Below are positions 1 to 4,248 of a DNA stretch of 5,516 bases, piece by piece (the first letter of the stretch is position 1; every line of letters starts with the position of its first letter). The DNA is taken from positions 1 to 5,516 of the forward strand of contig JAITVF010000164.1 in NCBI GenBank assembly GCA_031285945.1, given 5' to 3'. The notes under the pieces were generated by a model that saw only the letters and a list, made by a program, of their open reading frames with translations, made no database searches and was not told the origin of the DNA. The stretch is from Oscillospiraceae bacterium. Lineage in GTDB: Bacteria; Bacillota; Clostridia; Oscillospirales; Ruminococcaceae. The position numbers were made by a program, and so were the translations under genes.

Positions 1-1067
1 GGGGCGCGCAGGTTGAGTGTTCGGATGATAGAGGCCGGCCGGAAATCGAAAACGCTGAGGAGTGCGCCGGCCAGCGCCTCGTCTGAGACGGCGGCGGTCC
101 CGAAGGTATCTACCCTAACCGACACGGGTCTTGCCACGCCGATAGCGTAGGCGAGCTGCACCTCGCACTTTTTGGCAAGGCCTGCGGCTACGATGTTCTT
201 GGCCGCGTATCTCGCCATATAGGCCGCCGAGCGATCTACCTTGGTGGGATCCTTGCCCGAGAAGCAGCCGCCGCCGTGGCGGCCGTAGCCGCCATAGGTA
301 TCCACTATGATTTTGCGCCCCGTGAGGCCGCTGTCCCCGTGGGGGCCGCCGACCACAAAGCGTCCGGTAGGATTTACATAGTAACGGGTGTCGTTATCCA
401 AAAGGCTCTCCGGCACAATCTCGCCTACCACATGCTTTAAAAGCTCCCGGTGGATTTCCTCGCCCGTTATTTCGGGGGCGTGCTGGGCCGAAAGCACTAT
501 CGCGTCCACCCTTGCGGGAACGCCGTCCCTGTATTCGACCGTCACCTGCGATTTGCCGTCGGGCCGCAGCCAGGGCAGGGTTCCCTCCTTGCGGACTTTT
601 GCCAGACGCCTGCAAAGACCGTGGGCCAGGGAGATGGAAAGGGGCATCTTTTCGGGGGTTTCGTCGCAGGCAAAGCCAAACATCATGCCCTGATCCCCCG
701 CGCCGGTATCCTTTTCGCCCTCGTCGCGGGTTTCGAGGGCGCTGTTTACCCCCATGGCGATATCGGCGCTCTGCTCGTCTATAGCCGAGAGGACGGCGCA
801 GCTGTCTCCGTCAAAGCCGTAATCGGCGTTGTCGTAGCCTATTTCCTTTATGACGCCGCGTGCGATTTTGGGAATATCGGAGTATACCCCGGTGGTTATT
901 TCCCCCATAATCAGCACCATTCCGGTGGTCGCGCAGGTCTCGCAGGCGACTCTGGCCGAGGGGTCGCGCCCTATGATCGAATCCAGCACGGCGTCCGATA
1001 TCTGATCGCAGACCTTATCTGGATGCCCTTCGGTAACAGATTCTGAGGTAAAAAGGTTCTTCATCAT
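1..1067 (-). CDS. metK: S-adenosylmethionine synthase MetK (C-terminus cut off by window edge)
   Basis: Cytosolic enzyme that makes S-adenosylmethionine from methionine and ATP, releasing phosphate and pyrophosphate. I translated the minus strand and found 355 uninterrupted codons running off the left edge. Diagnostic motifs are GHPDK at residues 14-18 (ATP/methionine site), GAGDQG at 122-127 followed by MMFGFACDE, and the glycine-rich P-loop-like [16 protein letters not shown] at 265-280. In that last motif the usual Ala is Cys268, a mild change. The last visible residues, [16 protein letters not shown], match the start of the family's C-terminal segment. MetK is usually about 390-400 residues, so roughly 40 are missing. 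There are two consecutive ATG codons (1067 and 1064); the first is preferred because GGGAGG at 1082-1077 sits 9 nt upstream. Expression is controlled by the SAM-I riboswitch and terminator directly upstream, so high SAM should shut the gene off. Identification is near certain. Confidence 0.98.
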   Translation of the reverse strand, partial: MMKNLFTSESVTEGHPDKVCDQISDAVLDSIIGRDPSARVACETCATTGMVLIMGEITTGVYSDIPKIARGVIKEIGYDNADYGFDGDSCAVLSAIDEQSADIAMGVNSALETRDEGEKDTGAGDQGMMFGFACDETPEKMPLSISLAHGLCRRLAKVRKEGTLPWLRPDGKSQVTVEYRDGVPARVDAIVLSAQHAPEITGEEIHRELLKHVVGEIVPESLLDNDTRYYVNPTGRFVVGGPHGDSGLTGRKIIVDTYGGYGRHGGGCFSGKDPTKVDRSAAYMARYAAKNIVAAGLAKKCEVQLAYAIGVARPVSVRVDTFGTAAVSDEALAGALLSVFDFRPASIIRTLNLRA

Positions 1068-1082
1068 TTTATAAATCCTCCC

Positions 1083-1116
1083 AAAAACAAATCGGGAGCC
1101 CGGAAGACCGGGCCCC
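1083..1116 (-). terminator. Intrinsic terminator of the SAM-I riboswitch (metK leader)
   Basis: On the minus strand a 9-bp GC-rich stem (arms 1116-1108 and 1103-1095, one G-U pair, loop UCUU) is followed after two bases by a U-rich run, U3-G-U5 (1091-1083). It lies between the riboswitch aptamer and the metK ribosome binding site, the usual place for an S-box expression platform. An alternative pairing of GGAAGA (1134-1129), just after aptamer helix P1, with UCUUCC (1107-1102) would open the hairpin and is a plausible antiterminator. The hairpin is seen in the sequence; the switching logic is inferred from the family. Confidence 0.85.
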
Positions 1117-1134
1117 AAAGGCACATTTTCTTCC

Positions 1135-1230
1135 CCTCATCTTTCGGCTTTTGCCGCAGGATTTGGCACCTTGCCTTTCGGCCGGTTGCCGGACTTCACA
1201 GGGCCTGTCCCTCAGTCACTCTTGATAAGG
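1135..1230 (-). promoter_or_regulatory. SAM-I (S-box) riboswitch controlling metK
   Basis: The minus-strand leader carries the S-box core in order: CUUAUCAAGAG, then GAGGGAC and GGCCC, then UGAAGUCCGGCAACC, then AAGGUGCCAAAUCC, and finally AGAUGAGG. Helix P1 pairs CCUUAUC (1230-1224) with GAUGAGG (1141-1135). P3 is a short stem capped by a GAAA tetraloop (GCC-GAAA-GGC), and P4 is CGGC-AAAA-GCCG. In this family SAM binding stabilises P1 and the kink-turned P2, which frees the downstream terminator and stops transcription. Its position between a sigma-A promoter and metK fits feedback control of SAM synthesis. I regard the identity as secure from the conserved core. Confidence 0.97.
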
Positions 1231-1251
1231 CGTATTAAATTTTGTGAAATG

Positions 1252-1280
1252 ATTCTAACAGACCCGGGTCTTTATGTCAA
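1252..1280 (-). promoter_or_regulatory. Sigma-A promoter of metK
   Basis: TTGACA (1280-1275) and TAGAAT (1257-1252) are separated by exactly 17 bp on the minus strand. The predicted start, about 7 nt past the -10 box, lies near 1245, shortly before the SAM-I aptamer at 1230. The -35 box begins four bases after the ribU stop codon. A perfect 12-bp palindrome occupies most of the spacer. Confidence 0.9.
1260..1271. repeat. 12-bp perfect palindrome inside the metK promoter spacer
   Basis: AGACCCGGGTCT reads the same on both strands and lies wholly between the -35 and -10 boxes of the metK promoter. It could be an operator for a dimeric repressor, or a chance palindrome in GC-rich DNA. As RNA it would form only a four-pair stem with a CCGG loop and no U-run, so it is not a ribU terminator. 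Confidence 0.5.
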
Positions 1281-1284
1281 GCCC

Positions 1285-1968
1285 TTATATCACGCCCCGC
1301 ATTACAAGTATTACCAAAACGCACGAAGCGAATATAACGGCCGAAAAAATCATAACGCCGGCGCTTGCCCCTCTGGGGGCGTCCTGCTCGCCTTCGCGGG
1401 CGGGCAGCAGCCCCGAACCCCGCAGCGCCTTTACAAGCGGCTTGTAAATAAGAAGAGTAAGCGTTGCGTTTAGCCCGCCCTTTATGACGTTAAAGGGAAG
1501 AAACGCGGGTATAAGCAGGGCGGCGACCTCCTCGCGGGAGACATGCATATAAAAGGGCGCGATCAGGTAATTCCACAAAAGCATAACGGCAACCATCAGT
1601 ATAACTCCCGAGACAAGCCCCGTTACAGCGCCCTTCATGCTCCTGTCGCGCTTGTAAATAAACGAGGCGGTGCAGGCAAAGGCGCAGGTGGAAAGAATAT
1701 TCATCATAAGCCCTATGGGGCCGGTGTCGCTAACCGTAAACATCTCGACAAGCGAAACGGTCAGCGAAACTATAAAGGCCGACATAGGGCCGAAAAGCAA
1801 TCCGCCAAAGGCTATGATCACATCCTTGGGGTCGTACTTGAGGAACATTACCACCGGAACCCGCCCCACCAGCATGACCACGAAGGCGATTGTGGCGAGC
1901 ATTGCCAGAAAGACCATTTTTCGGACGGCCACGCGGCCTCCCTTGAGCGCCTGAGTACCTGCCTGCAT
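1285..1968 (-). CDS. ribU: Riboflavin ECF transporter substrate-binding subunit RibU
   Basis: Membrane S component that binds riboflavin and works with a shared energising module (EcfT plus two EcfA ATPases), not seen in this window. The 227-residue product is very hydrophobic, with predicted membrane segments near residues 17-38, 48-66, 66-80, 84-106, 112-133 and 149-178. Family hallmarks are KYDPKDVIIAFGGLLFGP at 44-61 and PFNVIKGGLNATLTLLIYK at 158-176, as expected for RibU/YpaA-type proteins. An extra hydrophobic stretch near 203-223 follows a polar linker rich in Arg, Glu, Asp and Gly (190-202); that would add a helix to the usual six of S components. Start at 1968 is supported by GAGGAGGAG (1985-1977) 8 nt upstream. 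The FMN riboswitch in the leader strongly supports riboflavin as substrate. The stop codon at 1287-1285 nearly touches the metK -35 box. Confidence 0.93.
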   Translation of the reverse strand: MQAGTQALKGGRVAVRKMVFLAMLATIAFVVMLVGRVPVVMFLKYDPKDVIIAFGGLLFGPMSAFIVSLTVSLVEMFTVSDTGPIGLMMNILSTCAFACTASFIYKRDRSMKGAVTGLVSGVILMVAVMLLWNYLIAPFYMHVSREEVAALLIPAFLPFNVIKGGLNATLTLLIYKPLVKALRGSGLLPAREGEQDAPRGASAGVMIFSAVIFASCVLVILVMRGVI

Positions 1969-2037
1969 AACTATAACTCCTCCTCTGTGTGTATAGTCTG
2001 CCGGCGCGCATGCCCTGCCAAGCTCGCTTATGCGCAG

Positions 2038-2067
2038 AAAAACGCCCGCAGAAAGCCTCCGCGGGCG
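2038..2067 (-). terminator. Intrinsic terminator of the FMN riboswitch (ribU leader)
   Basis: Minus-strand CGCCCGC (2067-2061) pairs with GCGGGCG (2049-2043) in a 7-bp stem, with further weak pairs in the 11-nt loop, followed immediately by five U residues (2042-2038). It lies 34 nt downstream of the FMN aptamer and 69 nt upstream of the ribU start, so it is the natural expression platform. FMN binding should favour termination. A weaker hairpin, GCCAU/AUGGC, lies between aptamer and terminator and may belong to the alternative fold. Confidence 0.88.
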
Positions 2068-2101
2068 AAATTAAGCCATGCACAAACGCAACTATGGCTA
2101 T

Positions 2102-2228
2102 CGTTTCTTTCATCCGGACTGTACCGTCGGTCAGGGATTTTTACCCTGTCTGCCTTTCGGCTCGCGGACTTGTGGGCATATCGCAGCCCCTTCACCGCCG
2201 GTGAGGAATTTCGCCTCGCCCTGAAACA
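2102..2228 (-). promoter_or_regulatory. FMN riboswitch (RFN element) controlling ribU
   Basis: The minus-strand leader has the RFN core in order: AGGGCGAGGCGAAAUUCCUC, ACCGGCGGUGAAG, the variable GGGGC...GCCCAC arm, AGUCCGCGAGCC, the hairpin CAGGG-UAAAAAU-CCCUG, GACCGACGGUACAGUCCGGAUGA. The closing helix P1 pairs UGUUUC (2228-2223) with GAAACG (2107-2102), one pair being U-G. This aptamer binds flavin mononucleotide and is found ahead of riboflavin synthesis and uptake genes. Here it sits between a sigma-A promoter and an intrinsic terminator ahead of ribU, so transport should be shut down when FMN is plentiful. Confidence 0.97.
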
Positions 2229-2242
2229 GACTATAATAATTG

Positions 2243-2340
2243 TAGCTTTGATTATACGCCCGCCGCCCGGGCATGTCAAGCGCCCTCTTGCTGGATAAAA
2301 TTTAATATTAGCTTTGATCCTGGCTAAACTATAGCTTTGA
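2243..2340 (+). repeat. Three direct copies of TAGCTTTGA in the ribU/chemotaxis-receptor divergent region
   Basis: The 9-mer TAGCTTTGA occurs at 2243-2251, 2309-2317 and 2332-2340, all in the same orientation; the first two share a tenth base (T). Start-to-start spacings are 66 and 23 bp. Copy 1 abuts the ribU -10 box and covers the predicted start site. Copy 3 lies in the spacer of the candidate sigma-D promoter, with copy 2 just upstream of that promoter. They may be binding sites for a regulator of one or both units, which is inference only. Confidence 0.6.
2251..2279 (-). promoter_or_regulatory. Perfect-consensus sigma-A promoter of ribU
   Basis: TTGACA (2279-2274), a 17-bp spacer and TATAAT (2256-2251) match the housekeeping consensus at all twelve positions. 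Transcription should begin near 2244, about 16 nt before the FMN aptamer. The spacer is GC-rich and contains the 8-bp palindrome GCCCGGGC (2265-2272). So strong a promoter suits a unit whose output is limited downstream by a riboswitch. Confidence 0.95.
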
Positions 2341-2351
2341 GCTGCCGAATA
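2325..2351 (+). promoter_or_regulatory. Candidate sigma-D (sigma-28, FliA-type) promoter of the chemotaxis receptor
   Basis: TAAA (2325-2328), a 15-bp spacer and GCCGAATA (2344-2351) resemble the flagellar/chemotaxis sigma-factor consensus TAAA-N15-GCCGATAA; the -10 element agrees at six of eight positions. The predicted start lies roughly 60 nt before the receptor start codon. No convincing sigma-A promoter was found in this interval. Receptor genes are classic members of this regulon, which supports the call. Confidence 0.6.
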
Positions 2352-2404
2352 TACAAACAGGATTTTGTTTTGACATGCACTTGTTTAATAGGCCCTTCAA
2401 CATC

Positions 2405-2413
2405 GAGGAGGAG
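2405..2413 (+). promoter_or_regulatory. Ribosome binding site fixing the receptor start at 2417
   Basis: GAGGAGGAG lies just ahead of the ATG at 2417; counting from GGAGG (2407-2411) the gap is 5 nt. The in-frame upstream ATG at 2375 has no ribosome binding site and would add 14 polar residues, so 2417 is the chosen start. Confidence 0.88.
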
Positions 2414-2416
2414 AAA

Positions 2417-4126
2417 ATGAAACGACTGTCACTGGCGACCAAAATTACCGCGTTTTATCTTTTAACGCTTATAATCTATTCAGCGATAACGGGCGTTTTC
2501 GCTTTTATCATCCAGCGAGACGGCGCCATAACCGAAAGCGGGAAAAGAACCCTTTCGGTCGCGCAGACCGTCGCGGTCGCCCTTGACGGCGACGAGTATA
2601 AGAGCATCATGAGCTCGGGCGAGGTCAACGATTACTACCTCAGCTACAAAAAAATCGCGGACAACGCCTTTGAAAAAAGCGGCGCGGTCTATCTTTATGT
2701 TCTCGACCGCAATTATGGCTCCGAGGTCACATATTTTGCCGAGGGCTACGGTGAGGGCTCGAGGGATGAAGAGTATTTGCTGGGAGACAGCGAATCGGCC
2801 TCTTCTTTTGATCCCGCGCTTTTTGAGACGCTTGAAGACGGCCAGGACAGGCTGACCGACGTTTATGACCTCGGCGGATTCGGGCGGATGATCTCGGGCT
2901 TTTCGCCGGTGTTCGACAGCTCCGGAAAAGTTGTGGCCGTGGTGGGAGTAGACCTGCCCGTGGACGAGGCGCTAAAAGCCTCTTCACAGTTCGCTGTGTA
3001 TCTGCTGATCTTTGTGGCGGTCTCCTGCCTTGTTTTCGCGGTGATTGTAGCCGCCTTTATAAAGCGGCTGGTGGGCCGCCCCGTGGGAAAACTGGTAGAA
3101 GCTGCCGACAGGCTTGCAGTCGGCGATATAAGCGTTTCGGTCGAGCAAAAGCGCTCAGACGAGATCGGCAGGCTCGAAAAGGCCTTTGCCCGCATGGTGG
3201 CCCATTCGGACAAACAGGCCCAGCTGCTCACCCTTTTGGCGGAGGGTGACCTGACAATTGAAGCTATACCTCAAAGCTCGGCCGACCGGATAGGCAACGC
3301 CATGGCCGATATGACCGGCCGCCTCAACGAGCTCTTTATAGGCGTTAAAACTGGGATAAGCGAAGTGGCCTCCGGCTCGAGGCAGATAAGGGACGGCGCG
3401 CAGCTGGTCGCCTCGGGGGCGACTTCGCAGGCCTCGGCGGTAGAGAGCCTTTCGGTCACCATAGGCGAGCTGACCGAGTCGACCAGGCAAAACCTCAGGA
3501 TGGCCGACGAAACGGCAAGCCTTTCCGGCGAGGTCAGGGGAGACGCCGAAAAGGGCAGCGCTCAGATGGAGGATATGCTAAGGGCCGTTCAGGATATCAA
3601 CGACGAGAGCAAAAACATAGGCAAGGTAATCAAGGTTATAGACGACCTCGCCTTCCAGACCAATGTACTCGCCCTCAACGCGGCGGTGGAGGCGGCAAGG
3701 GCCGGCCAGTACGGCAGGGGCTTCGCCGTAGTGGCCGAGGAGGTGCGCAACCTGGCCGCCAAATCGGCCGAAGCCGCCAAGGACACCGAAAAGCTTATCA
3801 ACGCTTCCATGGCAAAGGCCGATTCAGGCGCCCGGCTTGCCGAGGAAACCTCAAAGAGCCTGCGCGGAATCGTGGAGGGGATAAACAAAAGCGCCGCGCT
3901 GGCGGATGAGATCGCCAAAATGAGCGACAGGCAATCGGCCATGATCGACGATATCAACAGGGGGGTGGCGCAGGTTTCGGCCGTTATAGCCCAAAACGGG
4001 GCGACCGCCGAGGAAAGCGCGGCCGGAAGCCAGCAGATGAGCGAGCAGGCCGATATCCTGGAAAAGCTCACCGCCCGCTTTAAGCTTAAGGAAGAACGGG
4101 CCGGCAGCGAAACGTATGCCGACTGA
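2417..4126 (+). CDS. Transmembrane methyl-accepting chemotaxis protein with Cache-like sensor
   Basis: Receptor that senses an extracellular signal and controls the CheA/CheW kinase complex that steers flagellar rotation. The 569-residue product has a first membrane helix at about 9-32 and an outer sensor domain at 33-192. It then has a second membrane helix at 193-215, a HAMP domain at 216-268 and a second HAMP-like half at about 271-307 ([14 protein letters not shown] then ADRIGNAM). The signalling coiled coil spans 310-555. The sensor ends in [20 protein letters not shown] and GVDLP, typical of Cache/PAS-like folds; the ligand cannot be told. The highly conserved hairpin tip is [20 protein letters not shown] (411-430) followed by [17 protein letters not shown]. 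Possible methylation sites lie in Ala/Ser/Glu-rich stretches near 333-345 and 528-540. There is no C-terminal NWETF-like pentapeptide for CheR/CheB tethering. A likely sigma-D promoter precedes the gene and a strong terminator follows it, so it appears monocistronic. Confidence 0.96.
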   Translation: MKRLSLATKITAFYLLTLIIYSAITGVFAFIIQRDGAITESGKRTLSVAQTVAVALDGDEYKSIMSSGEVNDYYLSYKKIADNAFEKSGAVYLYVLDRNYGSEVTYFAEGYGEGSRDEEYLLGDSESASSFDPALFETLEDGQDRLTDVYDLGGFGRMISGFSPVFDSSGKVVAVVGVDLPVDEALKASSQFAVYLLIFVAVSCLVFAVIVAAFIKRLVGRPVGKLVEAADRLAVGDISVSVEQKRSDEIGRLEKAFARMVAHSDKQAQLLTLLAEGDLTIEAIPQSSADRIGNAMADMTGRLNELFIGVKTGISEVASGSRQIRDGAQLVASGATSQASAVESLSVTIGELTESTRQNLRMADETASLSGEVRGDAEKGSAQMEDMLRAVQDINDESKNIGKVIKVIDDLAFQTNVLALNAAVEAARAGQYGRGFAVVAEEVRNLAAKSAEAAKDTEKLINASMAKADSGARLAEETSKSLRGIVEGINKSAALADEIAKMSDRQSAMIDDINRGVAQVSAVIAQNGATAEESAAGSQQMSEQADILEKLTARFKLKEERAGSETYAD

Positions 4127-4146
4127 CCGTACGGGCTCGAAACAGC

Positions 4147-4186
4147 AAACCCGCATTCACTTATGGTGAATGCGGGTTTTGTTGTT
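4147..4186 (+). terminator. Intrinsic terminator after the chemotaxis receptor gene
   Basis: AAACCCGCATTCAC (4147-4160) pairs perfectly with GTGAATGCGGGTTT (4166-4179) in a 14-bp stem with a TTATG loop, followed by a T-rich tail (TTTTGTTGTT from 4177). It begins 21 nt after the receptor stop codon and separates it from the glycosyltransferase gene, which therefore probably has its own promoter. Confidence 0.93.
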
Positions 4187-4205
4187 CTAAAGGCTTATGC
4201 CGCGC

Positions 4206-4220
4206 GCTATAAATTATAGC
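4206..4220. repeat. Short AT-rich inverted repeat upstream of the glycosyltransferase gene
   Basis: GCTATA (4206-4211) and TATAGC (4215-4220) are exact inverted repeats around AAT. They lie between the receptor terminator and the next start codon, where a promoter is expected. TATAAA within it could serve as a -10 box, but no good -35 box is at the right distance. It may be an operator or chance. Confidence 0.35.
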
Positions 4221-4248
4221 ATCTGATAAATATCGCGAGGTAAGGCCT

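Noticed and set aside
388..1046. Plus-strand open frames opposite metK, up to 198 codons
   Set aside because: They lie entirely antisense to a clear metK reading frame, have no ribosome binding site and code for arginine- and glycine-rich nonsense-like protein; GC-rich codon positions create such shadows.
1171..1473. Plus-strand frame of 100 codons across the SAM-I riboswitch and the 3' part of ribU
   Set aside because: It runs antisense through a conserved RNA element, a promoter and a membrane protein gene, and its product resembles nothing recognisable.
1730..2113. Minus-strand frame of 127 codons overlapping the start of ribU in another frame
   Set aside because: It begins in the FMN aptamer and reads through the terminator and out of frame into ribU; no ribosome binding site supports it.
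2028..2279. Minus-strand frame of 83 codons starting inside the ribU promoter and crossing the FMN riboswitch
   Set aside because: Its start codon overlaps the -35 region upstream of the transcription start, and the sequence is explained by the promoter, aptamer and terminator.
1543..2298. Plus-strand frame of 251 codons opposite ribU and the FMN riboswitch
   Set aside because: Very rich in His, Lys, Arg and Gly, antisense to ribU and to the RFN element, with no ribosome binding site.
2370..2375. TTGACA before the chemotaxis receptor gene, considered as a sigma-A -35 box
   Set aside because: At 16-18 bp downstream there is only GC-rich sequence (around GGCCCTTC) and no -10 box, so it does not make a promoter.
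2375..2416. Upstream in-frame ATG for the chemotaxis receptor, adding 14 residues
   Set aside because: No ribosome binding site precedes 2375, whereas GAGGAGGAG directly precedes the ATG at 2417, and the protein then starts with a normal short basic segment before the membrane helix.
2863..4156. Several minus-strand frames opposite the receptor gene (up to 160 codons, Ala/Ser-rich)
   Set aside because: Antisense shadows of the repetitive, alanine-rich coiled coil; no ribosome binding sites or recognisable domains.
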